This document shows positions 14,656 through 22,964 of a stretch of 28,157 bases of DNA, piece after piece. The number at the start of each line of letters is the position of its first letter. Positions within the stretch are counted from its first letter, which is position 1. A model generated the notes under the pieces. That model saw nothing but the letters and a program-made list of their open reading frames with translations, was not told where the DNA came from and did not search any database. Origin of the DNA: Lachnospiraceae bacterium (lineage in GTDB: Bacteria > Bacillota > Clostridia > Lachnospirales > Lachnospiraceae); contig SVEW01000008.1 of the NCBI GenBank assembly GCA_015057205.1, positions 1 through 28,157 of the forward strand, given 5' to 3'. The position numbers and the translations under genes are program-made.

Positions 14656-15534
14656 CTAATATCGTTTTACATTTTTAAGCTCTTCGAATAAGAGTGTATA
14701 ATTTTCATAACGTCTCTTTGCAATTTTGCCATCTTCCACAGCCAATTTTACCTGACAGTCCGGCTCACTCACATGATTGCAACCCGGGAATCGACATCCC
14801 CTTTCCAACTTGCTAAATTCGTCGTAAAAATCTTTTAATTCTTCTTTTTCCAGTTCGTTTATATAAAGTGTCGAGAATCCCGGTGTATCCATAATATAAC
14901 TAGACCCGGAAATGGGAATCAACTGCGAGTGACGGGTGGTATGCTTTCCTCGTTCAATCTTGGTACTGATACTGCCGGTCTCCATTACCGTGTTTCCCTG
15001 TAAAAGATTAATCAAGGAAGATTTTCCGACTCCCGAAGGACCGGCCACTGTAGAAGTCTTTCCCAAAAGCACTTTCTGCAACGCCTCTAGGCCCTCCATT
15101 GTTTTTGTACTGGTAAACAACAGCTGGCTGCCACATCCTGCATAGATGGCACGAATAGACTCTCTTTCTTCTTCCGTAAGTAAATCTGCCTTATTAATGC
15201 AAATTATCGTTTTCGTATGTTCCATTTGCATTCGAATAAGAAAACGATCTAATAAATTATAATTGGGATCCGGCTTCTTTCCTGCAAATATAACAATAGC
15301 CTGATCCACATTACTCACCGCCGGGCGAAGCAACTCATTTCGTCGGGGAAGTATCCGAATAATGTTCCCTTTCTTTTCTTCCTCGTTCAAAATCTCTAGC
15401 TCTACGTCATCGCCAACCAACGGCTTCATTTTCTCTTTGCGAAAAATTCCTTTCGCTTTGCACTCGTAGATACCGGATTCTACTACATGAACGTAATAGA
15501 ATCCGGCAATCCCTTTCACTATTTTTCCTTGCAT
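14656..15534 (-). CDS. rsgA: Small-subunit ribosome assembly GTPase RsgA
   Basis: A 292-residue circularly permuted GTPase that acts late in 30S assembly. Domains run from an N-terminal OB fold (about 1-70) to the permuted GTPase: NKAD (G4, 114-117), GPSGVGKSS (G1, 165-173) and DTPG (G3, 216-219). A zinc module follows, with C247, C252, H254 and C260. Length and key residues are normal. The ribosome binding site is weak (AAGAGAG), 11 bp after pknB ends. Confidence 0.96.
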   Translation of the reverse strand: MQGKIVKGIAGFYYVHVVESGIYECKAKGIFRKEKMKPLVGDDVELEILNEEEKKGNIIRILPRRNELLRPAVSNVDQAIVIFAGKKPDPNYNLLDRFLIRMQMEHTKTIICINKADLLTEEERESIRAIYAGCGSQLLFTSTKTMEGLEALQKVLLGKTSTVAGPSGVGKSSLINLLQGNTVMETGSISTKIERGKHTTRHSQLIPISGSSYIMDTPGFSTLYINELEKEELKDFYDEFSKLERGCRFPGCNHVSEPDCQVKLAVEDGKIAKRRYENYTLLFEELKNVKRY

Positions 15535-15545
15535 ATTCTCTCTTA

Positions 15546-17606
15546 TTATTTCTTAAAAGTAATGCTGCTTGTTTCTACTTCCGTATAGGAGTCTCCGTCA
15601 TCCTCGTCATTTACGTATGTCCAGACAATCTTAAGGGTACCAGAAGATTCCGTTAACCCATTAACCGAAATCTGCTTCGGGAAAGAGGATGTCTGGGTAC
15701 TGTATACGGTTGCACCGCCTGCGGTAATCTTGATGGATGCAGACTGAACATGGTAATTGGCACCACCCTTTTCTACATCATCCGCTTCATTGATAACCGC
15801 GCTATAGGAATAGTACGTGGTCTCTGCTCCAAGACTCACAACAATCTTAATGGTGCTGCCTGGTGCTGCCTTATCTTTTACTGACTGACTGATTACTTTG
15901 CCCTCGGCAACAGAATCATCATGCTTCTTGGATACACTGACATTAAAGCCTGCAGCCCGTAACGCACTTTTTGCTTCATTTTCTGTCTTACCTTCTACAT
16001 TTGGAACTTCGGTCTCTTCACTTCCGCGGCTGACATATACCGTGATGGTATCGCCTGCGTGAACAGTGGCACCTGCTTCCGGAGTCGTAGAAATAACCTG
16101 ACCGGCCTTTACCGTTGCATCGTATTTATATGATACAGATACTACCAGGTTATTCGGGTCTGCCTGCAATGTTCCGGTTGCTTCCGCTTCATCTTTTCCT
16201 TTGACATCCGGCAAAGCAAAACCTTTTTTACCTGCACAGATTACAACTTTGACCGTAGTATTCTTATCAACCATTTCACCCGGCTCTACACTCTGCCTAA
16301 TAATCTGTCCTTCCTCATATTCTTCAGAACTTTCGGTTCCTTCCAACTGAATTCCCAGATTCTGTTCATTTAACAACTTCTGTGCTTCTTCAAATGTTTT
16401 TCCACGCACATCAATCATCTCAACCTTATTGGTTTCCTCTTCGGTCTGCTTATCTTCATCCTTACCTGACTTGCCAAAGTGGAACCAGTCAAGTACGGTT
16501 CCAAGAATCAGAACGACAACCACCAGCATAAAAATAGCTGCCACTATACCCATTATGGTAACTGCCTTCTCCATCTTCGGATTCATAAGTGGTGCCTCAT
16601 CATCCTCGTCATCCTCTTCTTCAACCGGAACCGCTTTGCGATGTTCATCTCGTTCCTTATAAGGTGGGTCGTTTCGCAATTCTTCGTGTTTTCTTGCTCC
16701 CTGTTGAATCTGTTCCACTTCCTGCTCCGTTATTACACGGGTAGCTTCCCGAAGCGGTACACTTTCTAATACAACAAAATCCTCATCCGGATTAATCAAT
16801 GCTTTTTTCAAATCAGCAATCAATTCATCCACCGAAGCATATCTGCGATCCGGACTCTTCTGGGTACATTTCAAAATAATCTTTTCCAGACTGATTGGTA
16901 AATCCGGTGTAAATGCACTCGGGCGAATGATTTCTTCCTGAAGATGCTGCAGTGCCACTGCAACTGCACTGTCTCCATTAAATGGGACACGTCCGGTCAC
17001 CATTTCATACATCACGATACCAAGAGAGTATATATCGCTCTTAGCATCTACATAGCCGTTTCTTGCCTGTTCCGGAGACGTATAGTGTACAGATCCCATC
17101 ACATCTGAATTAATAGTATTGCTGGTAGCAGCTCTTGCGATACCGAAATCTGTAACTTTTACCTTACCTTCCGTAGAAATAATAATATTCTGCGGCTTGA
17201 TATCCCTGTGAATAATATTCTTATTGTGTGCAGCACGTATACCATTACAAGTCTGAATAGCAATACTGATGGCCTCTTTGTAACCGATGCGTTCCTTTTT
17301 CTCAATATACGTTTTTAACGTAATACCCTCTACATATTCCATAACAATATAATGCATCTTGTTCTCATTTCCAACGTCGTAAATGCTTACAATGTTTGGA
17401 TTCTCTAACGATGCAGCGGACTGGGCTTCCGTACGAAACTTGGTCAGGAAGTTCACATCCTCACTGTACTCATTCTTCAGCACCTTAATGGCAACATTTC
17501 TTCCCAGCAAATTATCCATGGCTTTGTACACATCGGACATTCCGCCTGCACCAATCTTCTCTATAATTTCATAACGATCTGCAATATTCATTCCTTCTGT
17601 TATCAT
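15546..17606 (-). CDS. pknB: PASTA-domain Ser/Thr protein kinase
   Basis: A 686-residue membrane kinase of the PknB/PrkC type, thought to sense peptidoglycan fragments. The cytoplasmic kinase domain (about 10-270) has GAGGMSDVY (19-27), K41, HRDIKPQN (133-140) and DFG (153-155). A juxtamembrane acidic stretch leads to one transmembrane helix (about 349-372). Outside the cell are three PASTA repeats (about 396-459, 461-528, 530-594) and an extra C-terminal beta-rich domain (about 595-686) not part of the PASTA fold. The ATG has GAGGTGAGG upstream. It follows the cognate phosphatase prpC by 12 bp. Confidence 0.96.
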   Translation of the reverse strand: MITEGMNIADRYEIIEKIGAGGMSDVYKAMDNLLGRNVAIKVLKNEYSEDVNFLTKFRTEAQSAASLENPNIVSIYDVGNENKMHYIVMEYVEGITLKTYIEKKERIGYKEAISIAIQTCNGIRAAHNKNIIHRDIKPQNIIISTEGKVKVTDFGIARAATSNTINSDVMGSVHYTSPEQARNGYVDAKSDIYSLGIVMYEMVTGRVPFNGDSAVAVALQHLQEEIIRPSAFTPDLPISLEKIILKCTQKSPDRRYASVDELIADLKKALINPDEDFVVLESVPLREATRVITEQEVEQIQQGARKHEELRNDPPYKERDEHRKAVPVEEEDDEDDEAPLMNPKMEKAVTIMGIVAAIFMLVVVVLILGTVLDWFHFGKSGKDEDKQTEEETNKVEMIDVRGKTFEEAQKLLNEQNLGIQLEGTESSEEYEEGQIIRQSVEPGEMVDKNTTVKVVICAGKKGFALPDVKGKDEAEATGTLQADPNNLVVSVSYKYDATVKAGQVISTTPEAGATVHAGDTITVYVSRGSEETEVPNVEGKTENEAKSALRAAGFNVSVSKKHDDSVAEGKVISQSVKDKAAPGSTIKIVVSLGAETTYYSYSAVINEADDVEKGGANYHVQSASIKITAGGATVYSTQTSSFPKQISVNGLTESSGTLKIVWTYVNDEDDGDSYTEVETSSITFKK

Positions 17607-17618
17607 GTCCTCACCTCA

Positions 17619-18338
17619 CTAGGGTTCAATCACTACAACCGTAATGTTATCCTTTCCACCGTTTTGGTTAGCGGTTTCTACTAACTTCTCGGTACGCTCA
17701 ATGACATCTCGCTGACTGTTTATAATAATGCGAATCTGTTCATCCTCTATCATATTTGTTAATCCATCGGAACACATTAATATTCGTTCCTCTTCTGCAA
17801 TTGGAACCTCAAAAACATCTACTTTCAATTCCTCCATCATTCCGATGGCTCTTGTTATCACATTCTTCTTCTCGTGGGTTCTTGCTTCGTCCGGCTCAAG
17901 CTCACCCAAACGAACCATCTTTTCAACCCAAGAGTGATCTACCGTAATCTGGCGAATTTCGCCGGGACTTACGACATACAAACGGCTATCTCCCACATTT
18001 GCTGCAACAAGACAATTATCATTAATTGTAGCAGCCACCAATGTAGTTCCCATTCCTTCCAAATTCTTTTCTTTGGCTTCCTTCATTACTTCTTCATTTG
18101 CAAAAGCAAACGCGTTTCGAAAGATTAGCTCAGGCTTTGTTTCCTTCGTATCTCGAATATACTCTATGACGGCTTCCAATGCTTTATGCGATGCACACCG
18201 GCCACCAACGTGACCTCCCATACCATCTGCAACAATAAACAGGTTCGGAAGATTACCAACCGGCATCTCAGATGTATAAAAACAATCCTGATTCTCCGCT
18301 CTCGTCAATCCAATATCAGTTAGTGCATGCGTCTTCAT
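17619..18338 (-). CDS. prpC: PP2C-type Ser/Thr phosphatase
   Basis: A 239-residue metal-dependent phosphatase that reverses phosphorylation by the adjacent PASTA kinase. The PP2C motifs are complete: ENQD (15-18), VADGMGGH (36-43), GDSRLY (116-121), CSDGLT (189-194) and GGKDNIT (227-233), with Asp18, Asp38, Asp191 and Asp230 binding metal. It lies between rlmN and pknB with gaps of 8 and 12 bp, the standard arrangement in Firmicutes. Confidence 0.95.
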   Translation of the reverse strand: MKTHALTDIGLTRAENQDCFYTSEMPVGNLPNLFIVADGMGGHVGGRCASHKALEAVIEYIRDTKETKPELIFRNAFAFANEEVMKEAKEKNLEGMGTTLVAATINDNCLVAANVGDSRLYVVSPGEIRQITVDHSWVEKMVRLGELEPDEARTHEKKNVITRAIGMMEELKVDVFEVPIAEEERILMCSDGLTNMIEDEQIRIIINSQRDVIERTEKLVETANQNGGKDNITVVVIEP

Positions 18339-18346
18339 CTTCCCAC

Positions 18347-19375
18347 CTACCTTTCCATGTATTTTTTTCGAAGCTGACCGCAGGCTCCATCAATATCGCG
18401 CCCCATTTCTCTTCTTATAGTAACATTTATCCCGTAATTTTCAAGTTTATTTTGAAAATCAAGAATATTTTCTCGATTTGGTTGTTTATAATCCCGCTCT
18501 TTTATAGGGTTTACCGGGATTAAATTTACATGGCAATTCATGTCTCCAATTAAGTCTTTCAGTCGGTTTGCATCCTCTACAGAGTCATTTACACCGGCCA
18601 CCAGACTGTATTCAAAAGATATCCGTCGACCTGTTTTTCCAAAGTAATGCCGACAGGCATCTAACACTTCATGGATTTCGTACTTCTTCGCAATTGGCAT
18701 CAATTTCTCACGTTCCTCCTGCGAAGATGCATGAAGGGATAATGCCAACGTAATCTGCAACTGCTCTTCCGCCAACTGATAAATCTTCGGCACCAACCCA
18801 CAGGTTGATACGGTAATATTTCGCTGGCTGATATTCATCCCCTCTTCACTGCTAAGCCCACGCACAAACAAAAGCAAATTATCATAATTATCAAGTGGCT
18901 CACCTGTTCCCATGACCACCACGTTGCTGACACGCTCACCGCTTTCTTTCTGAATCTGGTAAACTTGTTCCAACATTTCGTGATGCCCGAGATTCCGCAG
19001 CCAACCATCTAAGGTTGATGCACAAAAGCGACACCCCATTTTACATCCTACCTGGGAAGATATACAAACGGAATTGCCATGCTTATACTTCATTAACACG
19101 CTCTCAACCACCTGATGGTCCACCAGTTCAAACAGGTATTTCTTCGTCCCATCTATTTTTGACTCCTGCACCTGTACAATCTTTGGCACTGTAAAGGTAT
19201 ATCCTTTCTCAACCAGAGCCTCTTTTAACTTCTTTGGTACATTGGTCATATCCTCTAAAGAGGATGCACTTTTCTTATGAATCCATTCAAATATCTGCTT
19301 CGCACGAAATGCCGGTTGGCCGATTTCTTTCATCAATTCAGCAAGTTCCCGGCTGCTTAATGCGGATAATTCCAT
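18347..19375 (-). CDS. rlmN: 23S rRNA/tRNA adenine-C2 methyltransferase RlmN
   Basis: A 342-residue radical SAM enzyme that methylates A2503 of 23S rRNA, and A37 of some tRNAs. The cluster motif CKMGCRFC gives C111, C115 and C118. The two mechanistic cysteines are C104 (SVCISSQVG) and C332 (GACGQLR). MGTGEPLDN and ISFEYSLVAGVND are further landmarks. All catalytic residues are present. It starts 5 bp after rsmB ends. Confidence 0.96.
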   Translation of the reverse strand: MELSALSSRELAELMKEIGQPAFRAKQIFEWIHKKSASSLEDMTNVPKKLKEALVEKGYTFTVPKIVQVQESKIDGTKKYLFELVDHQVVESVLMKYKHGNSVCISSQVGCKMGCRFCASTLDGWLRNLGHHEMLEQVYQIQKESGERVSNVVVMGTGEPLDNYDNLLLFVRGLSSEEGMNISQRNITVSTCGLVPKIYQLAEEQLQITLALSLHASSQEEREKLMPIAKKYEIHEVLDACRHYFGKTGRRISFEYSLVAGVNDSVEDANRLKDLIGDMNCHVNLIPVNPIKERDYKQPNRENILDFQNKLENYGINVTIRREMGRDIDGACGQLRKKYMER

Positions 19376-19380
19376 GTTTC

Positions 19381-20715
19381 CTATTCTGCTCCCTTCTCAA
19401 GCAGGCAATAAAAAAATCCATCCTGCTTTCCATCCTTCGGTAACAACTGTTGTTGCACCTTTTTCGTAAATTCTTTGTGTTCCTTCAAAAAGGTCTCCAC
19501 ATTATCTTCATTCTCCAAACGATTAATCGTACAAGTTGAGTACAAAAGACGACCGCCTGGCTTCACGTACTGACATACCACCCGCAACATCTCCTGTTGA
19601 AGCAAGGCTAATTCCTTTACGTTCGCAAGTGACGTACGATATTTGATATCCGGTTTCTTCCGTAATACACCTAACCCGGAACACGGTAAATCTGCGATTA
19701 CAAAATCTGCTTTCTCTACCATACTCACATCTAACTCCATTGCATCCTGCACGCTAACAACAATGTTGTCCATTCCGGTCCTGGCAATATTCTCTTCAAT
19801 TAAAGCTACCTTCTTTGGAGAAATATCCCGAGCCATCACGATGCCGTAGTTTCCGTTCCCTACGCAATTTTCTTTCTCCTTCATCAGCATAGCCGCATGA
19901 ATCGCTTTACCACCGGGTGCACTGCACACATCCATACCGACCTCTCCCGCCTGTGGGTCAATTACCGTAGCTACCTCCATGGAGGATGTATCCTGCACAT
20001 AAAACAATCCTTCCACAAACTCCGGAATTGCCCCAAGACTATCGTAACCGGAAATGTACAATACATCAGGACGTTTCTCATGTTCTGAAACCGTAATATT
20101 TTGTTGTTCAAGTCTTTTTTTCAACGTTGCGGTATCCAGACGGTCAACCATTACCCTAACACAAGTTGGCCCTTCTGTCAAAAAGGCTTTTCCGATTTCT
20201 TCAATCTTTTCATCTGACATTGAGGTTCTCCACAATTGTGTCATCCAAGGCAAAATAGAATACCGTTTCTCCATGTATTCTTCAAAATCAGCTCTTTCCG
20301 GATACGTAATCTTGTCCAAGTTTCTGTCTATGTTGCGTAAAACTCCATTAACAAAACCTTTTAATCCAAAAAATCCTTTTTTTGTAGCCAACTTTACTGC
20401 CTCATTCACCGCTGCAGAATTCGGAACACTGTCCATATACAACATTTGGTACAATGCGCTCCTTAGTATTAGACGGATGACAGGCTTCATTTTTCTCACC
20501 GGGACCTTAGAAAATTGATTGATTATTCCATCCACCTCCGGCATACGTTCTAACGTGCCATGGCAAACCCTGGAAATAAAGCTTCTGTCCCGTTTATCCA
20601 GGTATGCGTATTTAGACAGGACATCCCGCATCACAATATGCAAAAATGCCTGTTCCTTCGTCACTGCCAATAGACAGTCTAAAATGACTTCACGTGTATT
20701 CACCGGATTAGTCAT
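19381..20715 (-). CDS. rsmB: 16S rRNA m5C967 methyltransferase RsmB
   Basis: A 444-residue SAM enzyme. The NusB-like N-terminal RNA-binding domain (about 5-140) is followed by a Rossmann domain with the SAM loop CSAPGGK (264-270). The two conserved cysteines are in DLPCSG (catalytic C345 region) and STCTIN (C395). The ATG at 20715 is preceded by GGAGG eight bases upstream, within the end of the zinc peptidase gene, giving an 8-bp overlap. A TTG 18 bases earlier would place the start before that site and is rejected. Confidence 0.95.
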   Translation of the reverse strand: MTNPVNTREVILDCLLAVTKEQAFLHIVMRDVLSKYAYLDKRDRSFISRVCHGTLERMPEVDGIINQFSKVPVRKMKPVIRLILRSALYQMLYMDSVPNSAAVNEAVKLATKKGFFGLKGFVNGVLRNIDRNLDKITYPERADFEEYMEKRYSILPWMTQLWRTSMSDEKIEEIGKAFLTEGPTCVRVMVDRLDTATLKKRLEQQNITVSEHEKRPDVLYISGYDSLGAIPEFVEGLFYVQDTSSMEVATVIDPQAGEVGMDVCSAPGGKAIHAAMLMKEKENCVGNGNYGIVMARDISPKKVALIEENIARTGMDNIVVSVQDAMELDVSMVEKADFVIADLPCSGLGVLRKKPDIKYRTSLANVKELALLQQEMLRVVCQYVKPGGRLLYSTCTINRLENEDNVETFLKEHKEFTKKVQQQLLPKDGKQDGFFYCLLEKGAE

Positions 20716-21463
20716 CTCTTCTTCCTCCACCAAAAAGAATCAACAATCGTAACAACTGTAAAACTGCAGATGCCGCACCTGCCACATAGGTAAGTGCCGC
20801 TGCTGTCAATACTTTTCTTGTCATGCGACTTTCTTCCACAGTCAGCATACCTGTCTGTTCTATCATCTGCATAGCGCGTCTGGAAGCATTAAATTCCACC
20901 GGCAACGTAACCATCTGAAACAATACCGCCAATGAAAAGCAGAAAATTCCTGCCTGAATTAGCAAAAACCCAATGCTATTGGTTGTTCGCATTCCACCTG
21001 CAAGCACACCAAACAAAATTAACGGCCAACTGATGGATGACCCAAAATTAGCAACGGGCACCAAAGAATGACGGAATGTTAGCGGAAAATATGCCCTGGC
21101 ATCCTGAATGGCATGCCCGCATTCATGACAGGCAATTCCCACGGCCGCCACTGACTGGGAATTATACACACCATCGGACAGATTTACTGTCTTTGAACGG
21201 GGATCGTAGTGATCTGTTAACGTTCCCGCAACGTGTCGAATAGCCACATCCGTAATTCCTGCTGCACGAAGCATACGCTCCGCCGCCATGGCTCCGGTCA
21301 ACCCCGACGCACTATATACACGAGAGTAACGTCCTACGGTTGTTTTTACCTTGGCCTGTGCAAGCAAGCACAGCACAACTCCAATCAATACCAAAAAAAT
21401 GGTCGGATCAATACCAAATCCATAGCCGTAATAATATCCGCCCATGTAACTTACAATTTCCAT
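20708..21463 (-). CDS. YugP-family membrane zinc metallopeptidase
   Basis: A 251-residue integral membrane protein. HECGH (113-117) is the HExxH zinc motif, and LPVEFNAS (187-194) is the conserved segment that may supply a third ligand. Membrane helices lie near 22-37, 140-157, 163-186 and 218-244, placing the active site at the cytoplasmic face by analogy with related peptidases. The N-terminus is Gly/Tyr-rich (GGYYYGYGFG). The substrate is unknown. GGAGG lies six bases before the ATG. It sits between fmt and rsmB, a common location in Clostridia. Confidence 0.9.
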   Translation of the reverse strand: MEIVSYMGGYYYGYGFGIDPTIFLVLIGVVLCLLAQAKVKTTVGRYSRVYSASGLTGAMAAERMLRAAGITDVAIRHVAGTLTDHYDPRSKTVNLSDGVYNSQSVAAVGIACHECGHAIQDARAYFPLTFRHSLVPVANFGSSISWPLILFGVLAGGMRTTNSIGFLLIQAGIFCFSLAVLFQMVTLPVEFNASRRAMQMIEQTGMLTVEESRMTRKVLTAAALTYVAGAASAVLQLLRLLILFGGGRRDD

Positions 21464-21488
21464 GTCACACCTCCGAAACCTTTACTAT

Positions 21489-21512
21489 GGCAAGGCTGTT
21501 TACACCCTCGCC
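21489..21512 (-). other. Stem-loop in the fmt-peptidase gap
   Basis: The minus strand has GGCGAGG and CCTTGCC (one G-U pair) around a 10-nt loop, in the largest gap of the cluster (52 bp). No T run follows, so it is not a standard terminator. It may affect mRNA stability or be chance. Confidence 0.35.
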
Positions 21513-21515
21513 TAC

Positions 21516-22472
21516 TTAGAATGAGGTACGTTCCTCAACTCGGTATCCACGCAAAAATTCTTCACAGCTCATGCGTCTTTTTCCTTCCAACTGGATTTCA
21601 TCCAATCGCAAAAAGCCTTCCCCGGTTTTTACAAAAATATGCTGTTTATCTACAAGTACCACTTCGCCGGTCGCACAATCAGCCGCTGCATGCTCCTTAC
21701 ACCGCTCATCTTCTTGTGCATCGGCAACCTTACATTTCCATACTTTTAATGTCTTGCCGGAAAGTCTTGTATGGGCACTTGGCCACGGACTCATTCCACG
21801 CACGAAGCGCTCAATTTCTTCTGCCGTTTGATCAAAATCCAAATGTCCCATATCCTTGGTGATTAACCTGGTCTTGGTGGCCGCCTCATGATTCTGCGGC
21901 GTATAGGTAACGCTTCCATCTTCCAACGCCTGTAACGTTTCAAGAAGCAACCGGGCACCGCACTCCATCAATCGATCAAACAAACTTCCTGCAGTTTCAT
22001 CCTCCGCAAGTACATATTCTTCCTTCATCATGATATCACCGGTATCCAATCCCTCATCCATACGCATGGTCGTAACACCGGAAACCTTATCACCGTTTAA
22101 CACTGCCCATTGAATTGGAGCTGCACCACGGTATTTTGGCAGTAATGAGCCATGTACATTAACGCAACCATAACGTGGCATATCTAAAATCTCTTTAGAC
22201 AAAATCTGTCCAAAAGCAACAACTACTATCACATCAGCATCAAACTCTTTCAAATAAGCAACACTTTCCGCAGTCTTAATTCTATCCGGCTGAAAAACAG
22301 GAATGCCTGCCTTTACCGCCACTTCCTTAACCGGTGAAAAACTCACCTGATTGCCACGCCCCCTTGGCTTATCCGGCTGTGTCACAACCAAAACAACCTC
22401 ATGCTTACTCTCAATTAATTTTTCCAAAGAAGGCACCGCAAAATCCGGTGTTCCCATAAAAATAACTTTCAT
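21516..22472 (-). CDS. fmt: Methionyl-tRNA formyltransferase
   Basis: A 318-residue enzyme that formylates initiator Met-tRNA using 10-formyl-tetrahydrofolate. The N-terminal Rossmann domain has FMGTPDFAVP (5-14), then NVHGSLLPKYRGAAP (105-119) with catalytic N105 and H107, and DEGLDTGD (139-146) with D143. The C-terminal OB-like domain (about 205-318) binds tRNA. It follows def by 6 bp, so formylation and deformylation are encoded together. Confidence 0.97.
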   Translation of the reverse strand: MKVIFMGTPDFAVPSLEKLIESKHEVVLVVTQPDKPRGRGNQVSFSPVKEVAVKAGIPVFQPDRIKTAESVAYLKEFDADVIVVVAFGQILSKEILDMPRYGCVNVHGSLLPKYRGAAPIQWAVLNGDKVSGVTTMRMDEGLDTGDIMMKEEYVLAEDETAGSLFDRLMECGARLLLETLQALEDGSVTYTPQNHEAATKTRLITKDMGHLDFDQTAEEIERFVRGMSPWPSAHTRLSGKTLKVWKCKVADAQEDERCKEHAAADCATGEVVLVDKQHIFVKTGEGFLRLDEIQLEGKRRMSCEEFLRGYRVEERTSF

Positions 22473-22478
22473 ATACCT

Positions 22479-22952
22479 CTATTCCTCTTCTCCATATACC
22501 ACATCGTGAATAGTATTCCCTGCAAGTTCCACATACATATGTCCATCCAAATGATCTAATTCGTGACATACACACCGAGCCAAAAGTTCCTCTCCTTCAA
22601 TAATATACTCCTGCATGTCAAGATCATACGCCTTTGCTTTTACATAATTCGGGCGTGTTACAACCCCTGCTTTACCGGGATAACTTAAGCATCCTTCTTC
22701 TCCTGTCTGCTCTCCGGATGTCTCTAAAATCTCCGGATTGATGAGTACCATCGGACCATCGCCAACGTCAATAACTACCATACGTTTTAAAATTCCCACC
22801 TGCGGTGCTGCAAGACCAACGCCCTGAAACTCGTACATGGTTTCAATCATGTCCTCTGCCAACTCCACAATACGTGGCGTAATCTCTTTAATCGGTTTAC
22901 ATTTTTTGGTTAGAATTTCATCACCTAACTCACGAATCTGTCTAATTGCCAT
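22479..22952 (-). CDS. def: Peptide deformylase
   Basis: A 157-residue metalloenzyme that removes the formyl group from nascent proteins. Motif 1 is GVGLAAPQ (44-51), motif 2 EEGCLS (85-90, metal C88) and motif 3 CHELDHLDG (129-137, metal H130 and H134, catalytic E131). The short length fits the compact type found in Clostridia. AGGAGG lies just before the ATG; it is 12 bp after priA. Confidence 0.96.
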   Translation of the reverse strand: MAIRQIRELGDEILTKKCKPIKEITPRIVELAEDMIETMYEFQGVGLAAPQVGILKRMVVIDVGDGPMVLINPEILETSGEQTGEEGCLSYPGKAGVVTRPNYVKAKAYDLDMQEYIIEGEELLARCVCHELDHLDGHMYVELAGNTIHDVVYGEEE

Positions 22953-22964
22953 ATTATCCTCCTA

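Noticed and set aside
20054..20518. 154-residue plus-strand frame opposite rsmB
   Set aside because: Antisense shadow; rsmB has all catalytic motifs on the other strand.
21233..21862. 209-residue plus-strand frame across the peptidase-fmt junction
   Set aside because: Spans two genes on the opposite strand, with a basic His/Pro-rich composition typical of antisense translation.
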